Notes under the pieces: model-generated
The model's input: the letters and a program-made list of their open reading frames with translations, nothing else
What the model was told of the DNA's origin: nothing
Database searches by the model: none
Program-made: the position numbers and the translations under genes
In this document: one piece after another, positions 35,803 to 45,549 of the stretch
Layout: every line of letters starts with the position of its first letter
Numbering within the stretch: position 1 is the stretch's first letter
DNA from: Luteimicrobium sp042670205
GTDB taxonomy: Bacteria > Actinomycetota > Actinomycetes > Actinomycetales > Cellulomonadaceae
Direction: 5' to 3'
Assembly (NCBI RefSeq): GCF_042670205.1
Contig: NZ_JBHUWD010000009.1
Span: forward strand, 39,792-103,791
DNA length: 64,000 nucleotides

Positions 35803-36606
35803 ATGAATCCGTTCCACGTCGGTCTCATCCGCATGACCCATGGACGACTGCCGCCGCTCGAGGCGCCCGCGCAGCGTCTTCGCGACCGCTGGAGGGACGA
35901 GAGCCTCGCCGCGGTGTGGCTGCACGACGGCGACTGGTACCACCCTGCGGTGGACGCCCTCGCCGAGGGGATCGTCGAGAAGCGCGACGTCACCGGCGCC
36001 GCGGAAAGACTGGGGCGCGCCCGCGCCGCGCTCGGTGTGGGCATCGGCGAGGCGCTGGACGACGTCGCGTGCCTCTACGCCGCGGCGGGGACCGAGCCAG
36101 GCCCTGACGTGCTGCGGGCCGTGAGCGTCGGCTGGGTCGTCGGGAACGAGACGGCGCCGGCACCCGTCGGGCTGGTGGACCCGTGGTCCGGGCTGCCGAC
36201 GCTCGACTACCTGCTGCTGAGGCTGCGCGAGACCTACGGCGAGGCAGGACGACAGGGGAAGGACCCGACGACGACGCACGCCCTCGTGGTGGTCGACGTC
36301 GCGGTCGACCAGCTCACGGCGTTCCAACGGCTCGCGCGCGCGGCCGCCATGGGCAAGGTCATGGCCGACTCGTTCGGCGAGGGCCACCCGATGGCCGTCG
36401 CCGCGCCGGGGGTCTTCGTCGCGCTCGTGCCACGGGACGCCGAGCTCGGCACGCATGTGACGCTCCTGCGGGCGGCCGTGGACCGCGCCGCGCGGGACCG
36501 AGCCGTGTCCGCGGTCGTGCGCCGGCCTCCCCGCGTGTGGGTCGAGGGCCTGCCGGCGTCGGTGGACGACGTCCCGGCCCTGCTCGGGGCCTCCGGCGCC
36601 GCCTGA
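35803..36606 (+). CDS. Degenerate GGDEF-like protein
   Basis: A 267-residue soluble protein. The C-terminal half follows the GGDEF outline: WSGLPTLDYLLLRLRETYGE at the start like D-x-LTGL, then HALVVVDVAVDQ like the metal-binding strand, then PGVFVALVPRD where GGDEF would be. The catalytic Gly-Gly-Asp-Glu-Phe is missing, so cyclic-di-GMP synthesis is unlikely. The N-terminal ~110 residues are helical. ATG 35803 or 35833 could start it. It is divergent from the sigma fusion gene by 136 bp, suggesting a shared promoter region. Confidence 0.65.
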   Translation: MNPFHVGLIRMTHGRLPPLEAPAQRLRDRWRDESLAAVWLHDGDWYHPAVDALAEGIVEKRDVTGAAERLGRARAALGVGIGEALDDVACLYAAAGTEPGPDVLRAVSVGWVVGNETAPAPVGLVDPWSGLPTLDYLLLRLRETYGEAGRQGKDPTTTHALVVVDVAVDQLTAFQRLARAAAMGKVMADSFGEGHPMAVAAPGVFVALVPRDAELGTHVTLLRAAVDRAARDRAVSAVVRRPPRVWVEGLPASVDDVPALLGASGAA

Positions 36607-36618
36607 GCCCTGTCCGGG

Positions 36619-36927
36619 TCAGCGCGGGCTGAACGTGAGGCAGTCCGCGTGGTCTGCGCTCGCAGCCCCCGGGCCCACGCGGACCGACGCCGCGCCGCAC
36701 TCGAGGTGGTCGTTGTGCGAGCAGTCCGTGCGCTGGCACGCCCCGACGAAGGTCATCACCTTCGGCAGCCCGCCCTTGACGTCCAGCGGGATGAAGGTCG
36801 CGCACTCGGCCTCGCCGCTGTCGCGCCCCCCGATGGTGACCGCGGCGGCGTGGCACGCGGTGTGGTCGTTGTAGGAACAGCCGAGCACGGTGCACTCGGT
36901 GACCCGGGGCATCTCCATCGTGGCCAT
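36619..36927 (-). CDS. Double DUF1540 cysteine-motif protein
   Basis: A 102-residue protein with two copies of a short Cys-rich module: CTVLGCSYNDHTACHA ... AECATF and CQRTDCSHNDHLECGA ... ADCLTF. This is the DUF1540 pattern, presumed to bind metal, with function unknown. ATG 36927 follows GGAGGATGTC, a strong ribosome site. The promoter region is much richer in AT than the rest of the window and carries repeated TGACATT motifs. It converges on the GGDEF-like gene, 12 bp apart. Confidence 0.85.
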   Translation of the reverse strand: MATMEMPRVTECTVLGCSYNDHTACHAAAVTIGGRDSGEAECATFIPLDVKGGLPKVMTFVGACQRTDCSHNDHLECGAASVRVGPGAASADHADCLTFSPR

Positions 36928-36980
36928 GACATCCTCCTGGGCGGCGGTCGGAAGGGCTTCCACGCCCGACGCTATTCCCC

Positions 36981-37050
36981 GGAATGACATTCCGCCAGCA
37001 AGGAAGTGCTGCCTTACCGATGTCATTAACAAATGTTATTCGGTGACATT
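36981..37050 (-). promoter_or_regulatory. AT-rich promoter with repeated TGACATT motifs
   Basis: GGAATGACATTCC (36981-36993) is a perfect 13-bp dyad. TGTCATT recurs at 37021-37027 and TGACATT at 37044-37050. TAACA-AA-TGTTA (37027-37038) is another dyad. The block sits upstream of the DUF1540 gene and just past the hspR stop. The composition contrast suggests a strongly regulated promoter. Confidence 0.5.
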
Positions 37051-37088
37051 TCAGTTGCGTAATTCGCGCCCACCCGCGGCGGCGCTGG

Positions 37089-37496
37089 TCAGAACGGCGA
37101 CCAGCGGACGAGCGCGCCGCGCTCCTCGACCTCCGGCACGCTGGCTCGGCGTCCGCGCGGCACGATCACCACGTCGCCCGACGACGCCGCGGCGAACACG
37201 CGGCGCCCCGGGTCGGCGCGCAGAGCCAGCGCCTCGAGCATCCCCTCGAGGCGCTCGACCCGCTCCTCCAGCGCGAGGATCTTCTTGATCCCCGCGAGGT
37301 TGATGCCCTCCTCGTGCGAGAGGCGGTACACCTCGCGCAGCTTGGCGACGTCGCGCGGCGAGTACCGGCGACCGCGCCCCCGCGCCCGCCGGGGCGACAC
37401 GAGGCCGAGCCGGTCGTACTGGCGCAGCGTCTGCGGGTGCATGCCCGCGAGCGCGGCCGCCTCCGAGATCACGAACCGTGGCTCGTCGTCGTTCAC
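37089..37496 (-). CDS. hspR: Heat-shock repressor HspR (MerR type)
   Basis: A 135-residue MerR-family protein. FVISEAAALAGMHPQTLRQY (8-27) and DRLGLVSPRRARGRGRRYS form the winged DNA-binding domain with the RRY signature. A coiled helix (ALEERVERLEGMLEALALR) follows. HspR binds HAIR sites and, with DnaK as co-repressor, shuts off the dnaK operon. As the last gene of dnaK-grpE-dnaJ-hspR it controls its own transcription. Two HAIR operators are visible upstream of dnaK. Confidence 0.95.
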   Translation of the reverse strand: MNDDEPRFVISEAAALAGMHPQTLRQYDRLGLVSPRRARGRGRRYSPRDVAKLREVYRLSHEEGINLAGIKKILALEERVERLEGMLEALALRADPGRRVFAAASSGDVVIVPRGRRASVPEVEERGALVRWSPF

Positions 37497-37530
37497 GTCG
37501 CGCCTCCTTCCGCGGGCCCGGCCCGGCCGA

Positions 37531-38535
37531 TCACTGCGCCGCGCGCTGGGCGAGGTCCGAGCGCACGTCGTCGTCCGACGTCTGGGCCGCGAACTCCTCG
37601 ACGGCCTGCTTGGCCGCCTTGGAGAGCTTCTGCGGCACCGCGACCTGCACGGTGACGTAGAGGTCGCCGGTGCCCTTGGCGGTCTTGACGCCGCGGCCTT
37701 TGACGCGCAGCGTCCGGCCCGACGGCGTCCCCGACGGGACCTTGAGGCGCACCGTCTGCCCGTCGAGGGTCGGGACCTCGATGGTGGTGCCGAGGGCCGC
37801 CTCCGGGAACGTGACGGGGACCGTCATGCGCAGGTTCTTCGGGTTCGCCGGGTCGATCGAGAACACCGGGTGCGGGGTCACGTGGACCGTCACCACGAGA
37901 TCACCCGCGGGGCCGCCCGTGGGACTCGGCCGGCCCTTGCCGGCGAGCTTGATCTTCTGCCCGTCGCGGACCCCAGCGGGGATGCGCGCGCGCACGGAGC
38001 GGCCGTCGACGTCGAACGTCACCTCGGAACCCTCGACGGCCGTGCGGAACGCGAGCGTCGTCGACGCGGCGATGTCCTGGCCGCGCGTCGGCGCCTGCCG
38101 CCCGTACGGGCCGGCCGCGCCGCCGCCGAAGAGGCCCGAGAGGATGTCCTCGAAGCCGCCCCCGCCCGCACCTCCGGACGAGTAGCGCACCCGCTGGCCG
38201 CCGGGAGCGCCGCCCCCGAACATGCCGCCGAACATGTCCTCGAACCCGCCGGCTCCGGCGCCGCCGCCAGGGCCCCCGGCGGAGAAGCGGGCGCCGCCGC
38301 CTGCCATCGCCCGGACCGCGTCGTACTGCTGACGCTGCTCGGGGTCCGACAGGACGGCGTACGCCTCGCCGATCTCCTTGAACTTGGCCTCGGCGCTGGC
38401 GTCACCCTGGTTCTGGTCGGGGTGCCACTGGCGCGCGAGCTTGCGGTACGCCTTCTTGATGGCGGCGTCGTCCGCGTCCTTGGGGACGCCGAGAGCCGCG
38501 TAGAAGTCCTTCTCGAACCAGTCCTGCCCGGTCAC
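37531..38535 (-). CDS. dnaJ: Chaperone DnaJ (type without zinc-finger)
   Basis: A 334-residue J-protein from GTG 38535, preceded by GAGGAGGACG. The J domain carries HPD at 38-40 (LARQWHPDQNQG). A Gly/Phe-rich region with FEDMFGGMFGG and FEDILSGLFGG follows, then the C-terminal beta domains. The four CxxCxGxG zinc repeats of type A DnaJ are absent, so it is a DnaJ/CbpA-type form, as is common for the copy in actinobacterial dnaK operons. It stimulates DnaK ATPase and delivers clients. Confidence 0.95.
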   Translation of the reverse strand: MTGQDWFEKDFYAALGVPKDADDAAIKKAYRKLARQWHPDQNQGDASAEAKFKEIGEAYAVLSDPEQRQQYDAVRAMAGGGARFSAGGPGGGAGAGGFEDMFGGMFGGGAPGGQRVRYSSGGAGGGGFEDILSGLFGGGAAGPYGRQAPTRGQDIAASTTLAFRTAVEGSEVTFDVDGRSVRARIPAGVRDGQKIKLAGKGRPSPTGGPAGDLVVTVHVTPHPVFSIDPANPKNLRMTVPVTFPEAALGTTIEVPTLDGQTVRLKVPSGTPSGRTLRVKGRGVKTAKGTGDLYVTVQVAVPQKLSKAAKQAVEEFAAQTSDDDVRSDLAQRAAQ

Positions 38536-38581
38536 GGCGTCCTCCTCCTCGTTCCGATCGTTCGTGCCTTCCCTCGGTGGG

Positions 38582-39228
38582 TCAGCTCTCCGGCCCGACG
38601 ACGGCGACGTTCGCCGGCCGGACCACCTTGTCGCCGATCTTGTACCCGGACTCGATGACGATGCTGATCGTCGTCGAGGTCGCGTCCGCGTCGGCCTGGT
38701 GCATGAGCGCGTGGTGCAGGTTCGGGTCGAACTCCTCGCCGACCCGCCCGAACCGCTCGACGCCGTACTTGGCGAGGACGCCGTCGAGCTTGTCCGCGAT
38801 CGCGGCGAACGGCCCGGTGAGGTCGCCGGCCGAGCGGGCGCGGTCGACGTCGTCGAGCACCGGGAGCAGCGCCACGAGGACGTCCTCGACGCCGCGCGAG
38901 CGCGACGCCTCGGACTCGCGCTTGGCACGGTTGCGGTAGTTCACGAACTCCGCGCGCTCACGCTGCAGCGCGTCCAGGTGGGCCGCCGCCTCGGCCTGCG
39001 CCGCGGCGAGCTCGGTGTCGACGCCGTCGAGCGCGTCGCCCTGCCCCGGCTCGAAGTCGAGGTGGTCGATGCCCTCGCCGCCCGGGGCGGCGCCGTCGGG
39101 CGTGCCCGACGACGCAGCCTGGCGCGGCTCGCCCGTCTCCGGGTCGATCCGGCGCTTGTCGGTGAAGTGGAACGGGGTGCCGGAGGAGGACTCCTCCTCC
39201 GGCACGTCCGGGGTGTTCCCTGAGGTCG

Positions 39229-39232
<4 letters not shown>
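38582..39232 (-). CDS. grpE: Nucleotide exchange factor GrpE
   Basis: A 216-residue protein from GTG 39232, whose start overlaps the dnaK stop (GTGA). An acidic, disordered N-terminus leads to the long dimerisation helix (AAAQAEAAAHLDALQRERAE, FVNYRNRAKRE) and the beta domain (FDPNLHHALMHQAD, GYKIGDKVVRPANVAV). It releases ADP from DnaK. Expression follows dnaK under HspR/HAIR control. Confidence 0.96.
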
Positions 39233-41109
<1,877 letters not shown>

Positions 41110-41149
41110 GTGTGTTGCCTCCTGTGTTGCCGAGGTGCGCCCCGGCCGG

Positions 41150-41170
41150 GTTGAGTCTGCTGCACTCAAG
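41150..41170 (-). promoter_or_regulatory. HAIR operator 1 for HspR
   Basis: On the minus strand the sequence is CTTGAGT-GCAGCAG-ACTCAAC. This matches the HAIR consensus CTTGAGT-N7-ACTCAAG except the last base. It lies 41 bp from the dnaK start codon. Confidence 0.93.
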
Positions 41171-41213
41171 GTAGACACGCCGTCGTCGAGCACGCAAGCT
41201 CGCGGCGGCCAAA

Positions 41214-41234
41214 CTTGAGTCTGTCTCGCTCAAC
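41214..41234. promoter_or_regulatory. HAIR operator 2 for HspR
   Basis: CTTGAGT-CTGTCTC-GCTCAAC on the plus strand is a second HAIR with two differences in the right arm. Centres of the two sites are 64 bp apart, so HspR could bind both around the dnaK promoter. Confidence 0.88.
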
Positions 41235-41312
41235 CTTGGCGAACTCGGGGGTATTCCCCCGGGCACCGGCGGGAGCGGGCCGCCGTGACGACCTGCCGCG
41301 TAGAGCACCCCA

Positions 41313-41371
41313 CCGACCTGGCGGATTCCGTTGTCCGTTCGCGAGAACTGCAACGGAATCCGCCAGGTCGG
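41313..41371. repeat. Nested long palindrome between divergent genes
   Basis: Outer arms 41313-41333 and 41351-41371 are exact 21-bp complements. Inside, GTTC (41337-41340) pairs with GAAC (41345-41348). Because dnaK reads left and the phosphatase relic reads right from here, no intact gene ends at this place, so a terminator role is not obvious. The arm start CCGACCTGGCGGATTC recalls the 17021 palindrome. Confidence 0.87.
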
Positions 41372-41436
41372 CGGGCGGCGGGGTCCGCCGAAGTCGAGCC
41401 TCAGGCCCTCGTCCATCCGCATGCGAGGGTGTTCGC

Positions 41437-41825
41437 GTGACTGCTGCGCCCGAGGCGTACCCACCGCCGCCGATCCCCGGCCAGGTGCCGGCACGCGCGC
41501 GCCGCGTGAGCGTCGTGACGCACACGGAGGCCACCCATCACGTGGAACACCGGGTCGGCGGCCAGTTCGACTCGAGCCTGACGCCGCATGGGCGACGCGA
41601 TGCGAACGCGATCGCCGAGGCACTCCGGGCCCGGATCGATCAGTCCGCTCGGGTCACCCTCGCGACGTCCGACCTGCGGCGCGCGCGCGAGACGGCCGCC
41701 GTCGTCGGACGAGCGCTCGGCACCGACCCGGTGCTCGACCCGCGGCTGCGCGAGAAGTCGTACGGCGAGGCTGGCGGCCGCCCGCAGGCCTGGCTCGATG
41801 CGCGGTTCGTGCCGCACTCGTCTCC
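41437..41825 (+). pseudogene. Truncated histidine phosphatase family gene
   Basis: From GTG 41437 the frame gives VSVVTHTEATHHVEHRVGGQ, then DSSLTPHGRRDANAIAEALR, then LATSDLRRARETAAVVGRAL and REKSYGEAGGRPQAWLDARF, the N-terminal half of a phosphoglycerate-mutase-like histidine phosphatase. After FVPHSS the family similarity ends, and the opposite-strand VOC gene occupies the following DNA. The second catalytic His region is missing. A deletion that brought the VOC/WYL pair next to it is likely. Confidence 0.75.
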
Positions 41826-41861
41826 GTCACTGAGGCCTGCGAGCGCCGAGCGGCCGGCGGC

Positions 41862-42224
41862 TCAGTCCACGGGTGCGACCCGGATGAGGTTGCCGTCCGG
41901 GTCGGAGATCACGAACGTCCGGCCGAACGGCTCGTCGTGCGGCTCAGCCACGACCGTGACGCCCTTCGCGATCCAGCGCGCGAAGATCGCATCGACGTCC
42001 TCGCCCGCGGGCACGGCGACGCAGACCTCGGACGTGCGCGGCGTCTGGGGGACCGACGCGTCCGAGACCCCGGACCAGACGGCGAAGTCCACGCCCGGCG
42101 CCACGCGGAACACGATGTAGCCGGGCGTGGTGAGCGTGGGCTCGAGCTCGAAGAGGTCGGCGTAGAAGGCCGCGGCCTTCGGCGCGTCGGCGACGTAGGT
42201 GATGAACAGGTTCGGGGCGGTCAT
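41862..42224 (-). CDS. VOC family protein next to WYL regulator
   Basis: A 120-residue single-module VOC protein: NLFITYVADAPKAAAFYADL at the start, a central VDFAVWSG and FVISDPDGNLIRVAPVD at the end. It resembles glyoxalase/bleomycin-resistance proteins that bind and sequester or modify small electrophiles. It is divergent from a WYL-domain regulator with an inverted repeat between them, so it is probably that regulator's target. Confidence 0.87.
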   Translation of the reverse strand: MTAPNLFITYVADAPKAAAFYADLFELEPTLTTPGYIVFRVAPGVDFAVWSGVSDASVPQTPRTSEVCVAVPAGEDVDAIFARWIAKGVTVVAEPHDEPFGRTFVISDPDGNLIRVAPVD

Positions 42225-42278
42225 CGGTGCTCCTGGGTTCGGCGTGGTGCGGACGAGACCAGGGAATCGAGATATCGC

Positions 42279-42291
42279 GACAGAACCTGTC
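42279..42291. promoter_or_regulatory. Operator between VOC and WYL genes
   Basis: GACAG-AAC-CTGTC is a perfect dyad in the 91-bp divergent promoter region. A nearby TCATGTTTTCC is AT-rich. It is the likely binding site of the WYL regulator. Confidence 0.6.
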
Positions 42292-42315
42292 ATGTTTTCC
42301 GCGGAGACTGGGTAC

Positions 42316-43269
42316 GTGAAGTCGTCGCGCCTGCTCAACCTGCTGCTGCTGCTCCAGGTCAGCCCCCGCATGACGACGGGCGCCCTCGCGGAGCGGCTCG
42401 AGGTGTCCCGCCGCACCATCCTGCGCGACGTCGAGGCGCTGTCCGCCGCGGGCGTCCCGGTGTACGCCGAACGGGGCCGCACCGGCGGGATCGTGCTGCT
42501 CCCCGGGGCACGCCTCAACGTCTCCCACCTCGACCCGCCGGAGCTCGAGGCGCTCGCGCTGGTCGGCCTCGACGCGACCCGTCGCGCCGAGCTCGGGCTG
42601 GGGGCCGTCTCCGAGACGGCCGCACGCAAGATCGCCGCCCGGCGGGGCACCGCACCGCCGTCGCTCGCCGACCTCGTCGTCGTCGAGCAGGACGGCTGGT
42701 TCTCCGCGGACGGTCCCGCGGCGGTGGACGTCGCCGACCTCGCGCTCGCGCTCCGCGGCGCGAACCGGGTGCGGGTGCGTTACCGCCACAGCGGGACCGC
42801 CCGCGAGCGCGACATCGTCGTGGACCCGTACGGCCTCGCAGCCAAGGCGGGACGCTGGTACCTGGTCGCGGACCACGACGGGCGGCCGCACCTGTACGCC
42901 CTCACGCGGCTCGTGTCGTTCGACGTCCTCCCCGGGGCAGTCCAGCACCGCGGGGGCGTGACCCTGCGGTCCGCCTGGGACGAGCTCAAGGCGGGGGTCG
43001 AGGCTCCGGGCACCGTCGCGGTGACCGCTCGCCTCCGGGCGGACCGGGTCGACCTGGCGCGACGGATCCTGGGCGCGAGGCTCACGGACGCCGGTCCCGC
43101 GGTGGACGGGTGGTGCCTCGTCCGGTTCCTGGTCCACCAGGTCGAGGGCGTCGTCCAGCTCCTCCAGTTCGGCGGGCACCTGGAGGTACTGGACCCGCCG
43201 GAAGCGCGCCGGCACGTCGCCGAGGTCGCCGCCGCCGTCGCGGCGCGCCACTCCGGTGCGGTCGGCTGA
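42316..43269 (+). CDS. HTH and WYL domain regulator (YafY/DeoR-like)
   Basis: A 317-residue regulator. KSSRLLNLLLLLQVSPRMTT, then LAERLEVSRRTILRDVEALS, is the winged HTH (residues 2-55). The WYL domain lies at ~140-215; RERDIVVDPYGLAAKAGRWY ends in RWYL. A C-terminal WCX-like region follows. I prefer GTG 42316 with GGAGA upstream, because homologues begin M-K-S-S-R; ATG 42292 would add eight residues inside the operator. It probably controls itself and the divergent VOC gene. Confidence 0.88.
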   Translation: MKSSRLLNLLLLLQVSPRMTTGALAERLEVSRRTILRDVEALSAAGVPVYAERGRTGGIVLLPGARLNVSHLDPPELEALALVGLDATRRAELGLGAVSETAARKIAARRGTAPPSLADLVVVEQDGWFSADGPAAVDVADLALALRGANRVRVRYRHSGTARERDIVVDPYGLAAKAGRWYLVADHDGRPHLYALTRLVSFDVLPGAVQHRGGVTLRSAWDELKAGVEAPGTVAVTARLRADRVDLARRILGARLTDAGPAVDGWCLVRFLVHQVEGVVQLLQFGGHLEVLDPPEARRHVAEVAAAVAARHSGAVG

Positions 43270-43317
43270 CGGCACGGCGTACAGGCGGCCCGTCACCGGA
43301 CACGCATGCGACCTGCG

Positions 43318-43917
43318 CTACTCCGCGCGCGGCAGCCCCTGCGCCTGCTCCCACTGCTCCCGAGTGATCTCGTACCGGAGACCCCCGAGCTCGGCGCCCT
43401 CGACCGCGAGCATGTCCTCGGGCGTCTCCAGCTTCTCGGTGACGACCATCCCGACCTTCTCCATCACGCGCTGCGACGTGCGGTTCAGGGCCATCGTCTC
43501 GCCCCACACCATGCGGACGTCGAGCTCGGTGAACGCCTTGGAGAGCAGGGCCGCGGACACCTCGGTGGCAAGGCCCCTGCCCCAGGCGGCCTGCCGCAGC
43601 CGGTACCCGAGCTCGGCCTCGTCAAGAGGCCCGTCGCGCTCGGGACGCAGGCAGAACCAGCCGACGAACGCGTCGTCCGTCGTCTCGTGCGCAGCGAAGA
43701 CCCCGAACGCACCGGCCCACCGGTCGTAGGCGGCGATGATGCCCGGCACACCGTGGTCGCGGTAGTCCTCCAACGGGGTCGGGACGCCGCCCGAGAGGTA
43801 GCGCATGACCTCGGGATCGCTGTCGAGCTCGGTCAGCAGGTCGGCGCCGTCGTCGGCGGCGAAGCGGCGGAGCGTCACGCGCTCGGTCTGCAGGTACGGG
43901 TCCATGGCGGCAAGCAT
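43318..43917 (-). CDS. GNAT acetyltransferase (RimJ/RimL type)
   Basis: A 199-residue protein, starting at ATG 43917 or 43905. TERVTLRRFAADDGADLLTE starts the RimJ/RimL-like fold. AELGYRLRQAAWGRGLATEV is the acetyl-CoA loop with Q/R-x-x-G-x-G/A pattern, and NRTSQRVMEKVGMV is the terminal motif. Such enzymes acetylate protein N-termini or small amines; the substrate is not evident. It lies downstream of the multi-CSD gene only by position, converging on the WYL gene. Confidence 0.85.
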   Translation of the reverse strand: MLAAMDPYLQTERVTLRRFAADDGADLLTELDSDPEVMRYLSGGVPTPLEDYRDHGVPGIIAAYDRWAGAFGVFAAHETTDDAFVGWFCLRPERDGPLDEAELGYRLRQAAWGRGLATEVSAALLSKAFTELDVRMVWGETMALNRTSQRVMEKVGMVVTEKLETPEDMLAVEGAELGGLRYEITREQWEQAQGLPRAE

Positions 43918-43966
43918 CACCCCGCCGGAGCGGGGGAACCACGGTATTTCGGACGTCGCGTCGGGC

Positions 43967-44908
43967 TCAGAGCAGCTCGACGCTGTCGGCCTGCGGCCCA
44001 CGGTCGCTCTGACGCACCTTGTACCGGACGCGGTCGCCCTCCTCCAGCACCTCGTTGCCGCGCACGACCGACACGTGCACGAAGAGGTCCTCGCCGCCGG
44101 CGTCGGGGGTGATGAAGCCGAAGCCGCGCTCCTCGTCGTAGCGCGCGACCGTGCCCTCGCCGCCGCGCACCGGCGCGCCCGGCGCACCGGGACGGCCCGA
44201 CCGGCCGCGGTCGTTGCCTCCGCGCCCGCCACCGCGTCCGCTCCCGGAGCCACGCACGAGCTGCACGTTGCGGGCGTTCGGGCCCTTGTCGCCGTCGACG
44301 ACGTCGAACGTCACGCGCTCGCCCTCGGCGAGCTCGGTCAGCCCTCCCCCGAGCGCGCTGACGTGGACGAACACGTCCCCGCCGCCCGCGTCGGGGACGA
44401 CGAACCCGAAGCCCTTGACGTCGTCGTACCAGGACACGGTGCCGTCCGCGCCGTCGGACGCGGGCTGCGCGGCCTCGGCCCCGAGCGGGAGCAGGTGGTC
44501 CGCCTGAAGGCCCTTCTCGCCCTCGACGATCAGGAACGCCACCCGCTGGCCCTCCGAGACCACGCCGCCCCCGACGATGGCCGAGCTGTGCAGGAAGATC
44601 TCCGTGCCGCCGCCGTCGGGCGTGACGAAGCCGTAGCCCTTGGCGGGCTCGTACCAGCTGACGGTTCCCAGCACCCCGAGGGTGGCGTCCGCTGCCCGCT
44701 CGCCCGTGACACGGACGTGGCGCGCCTGCGGCCCGCGGTCGCCCTCGCCCACCTCGAACTCGACGGCCTGCCCCTCGCGGAGCTGCTTGGGCCCGTCGCC
44801 GCCGACGATCTCGGACGCGTGGACGAACAGGTCCTCGGCATCGTTCCCGAGGTCGATGAAGCCGAACCCTCGGTCGGCGTCGAACCATCGGACAGTTCCC
44901 TGGGGCAC
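43967..44908 (-). CDS. Four-cold-shock-domain RNA-binding protein with RGG linker
   Basis: A 313-residue protein made of four cold-shock domains: ~3-67, 79-141, 155-218 and 251-313. Each has an RNP1-like box (RGFGF 13-17, KGYGF 90-94, KGFGF 165-169, RGFGF 261-265) and an RNP2-like box (DLFVH, EIFLH, DVFVH, DLFVH). Between domains 3 and 4 is a flexible Gly/Arg-rich segment (RGSGSGRGGGRGGNDRGRSG), like eukaryotic RGG boxes. Ordinary bacterial Csp proteins are single ~67-residue domains. GTG 44908 follows AAGGAG. The likely role is single-stranded RNA/DNA binding and RNA chaperoning with high avidity. Confidence 0.9.
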   Translation of the reverse strand: MPQGTVRWFDADRGFGFIDLGNDAEDLFVHASEIVGGDGPKQLREGQAVEFEVGEGDRGPQARHVRVTGERAADATLGVLGTVSWYEPAKGYGFVTPDGGGTEIFLHSSAIVGGGVVSEGQRVAFLIVEGEKGLQADHLLPLGAEAAQPASDGADGTVSWYDDVKGFGFVVPDAGGGDVFVHVSALGGGLTELAEGERVTFDVVDGDKGPNARNVQLVRGSGSGRGGGRGGNDRGRSGRPGAPGAPVRGGEGTVARYDEERGFGFITPDAGGEDLFVHVSVVRGNEVLEEGDRVRYKVRQSDRGPQADSVELL

Positions 44909-45069
44909 CGTGGACTCCTTGTCGCAGCAGATGTTGCTACCCCCATTGTCCCCGACCCGGGCAGGCCACGGGACGGCACGCGTGCTCGCCCGGGTCGCCG
45001 GCGACGTCGCCGACGCCGCCGACGCCGCCGGGTGGAGCAGGAGGTCGGGGCGCGGCACCGTCGGACGAC

Positions 45070-45089
45070 GGCTCGCAGGGACGCGAGCC
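45070..45089 (-). terminator. Short hairpin after glsB-like gene
   Basis: GGCTCGC and GCGAGCC (7-bp arms) enclose a 6-nt loop, starting 9 bp past the stop of the minus-strand GlsB-like gene. No T-run. Confidence 0.4.
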
Positions 45090-45097
45090 CGGTGGCG

Positions 45098-45358
45098 TCA
45101 GGCGCGCTGACGACTCCTCGCCCACCGCCAGATCACGGTGACGACGATCGCGCCGACGATCGAGCCGACGACGCCGCTCGGGCGGAACGCGAGACCGTCG
45201 CCGGCGATCAGGCTCGCGAGCAGTCCGCCGACGAACGAGCCGACCAGACCGGCGACGATGGCCATCGTCCAGTCGATGCCCTTCCCCTGCCGTCCGAGGA
45301 TCAGCTGAGCGAGCGCTCCGACGAGCATGCCGAACAGGATGAGACCGATGATGAGCAC
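45098..45358 (-). CDS. GlsB/YeaQ/YmgE family membrane protein
   Basis: An 86-residue protein from GTG 45358 with three hydrophobic helices and Gly-zipper spacing (ILFGMLVGALAQLILG, MAIVAGLVGSFVGGLLAS, GVVGSIVGAIVVTVIW). This matches the transglycosylase-associated/GlsB stress family found in many actinobacteria. Its molecular role is not established. The start codon is 174 bp from the divergent SDR gene's ATG 45550 region. Confidence 0.88.
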   Translation of the reverse strand: MLIIGLILFGMLVGALAQLILGRQGKGIDWTMAIVAGLVGSFVGGLLASLIAGDGLAFRPSGVVGSIVGAIVVTVIWRWARSRQRA

Positions 45359-45466
45359 GCGCCGAGGTTAGAACAGGTCGGCGCGCGGGGCGCGTCGGGC
45401 GACCACGACCGGTGGCGCCTCACGCCCCCTTCACCGCACCGGTCGCTGGCCGGCACCGTGACAGCC

Positions 45467-45485
45467 GCCGGCCCGAGGGGCCGGC
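45467..45485. repeat. GC-rich hairpin upstream of the SDR gene
   Basis: GCCGGCCC and GGGCCGGC (8-bp arms) flank GAG. It lies in the divergent region between the GlsB-like and SDR genes, 65 bp before ATG 45550, and could form a leader hairpin. Confidence 0.35.
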
Positions 45486-45549
45486 CGCGTAGAATCCTCC
45501 GGGCCCGCGACACCGCGACGGGCTCTTCCCCATGCAGGACGGACGCCGC

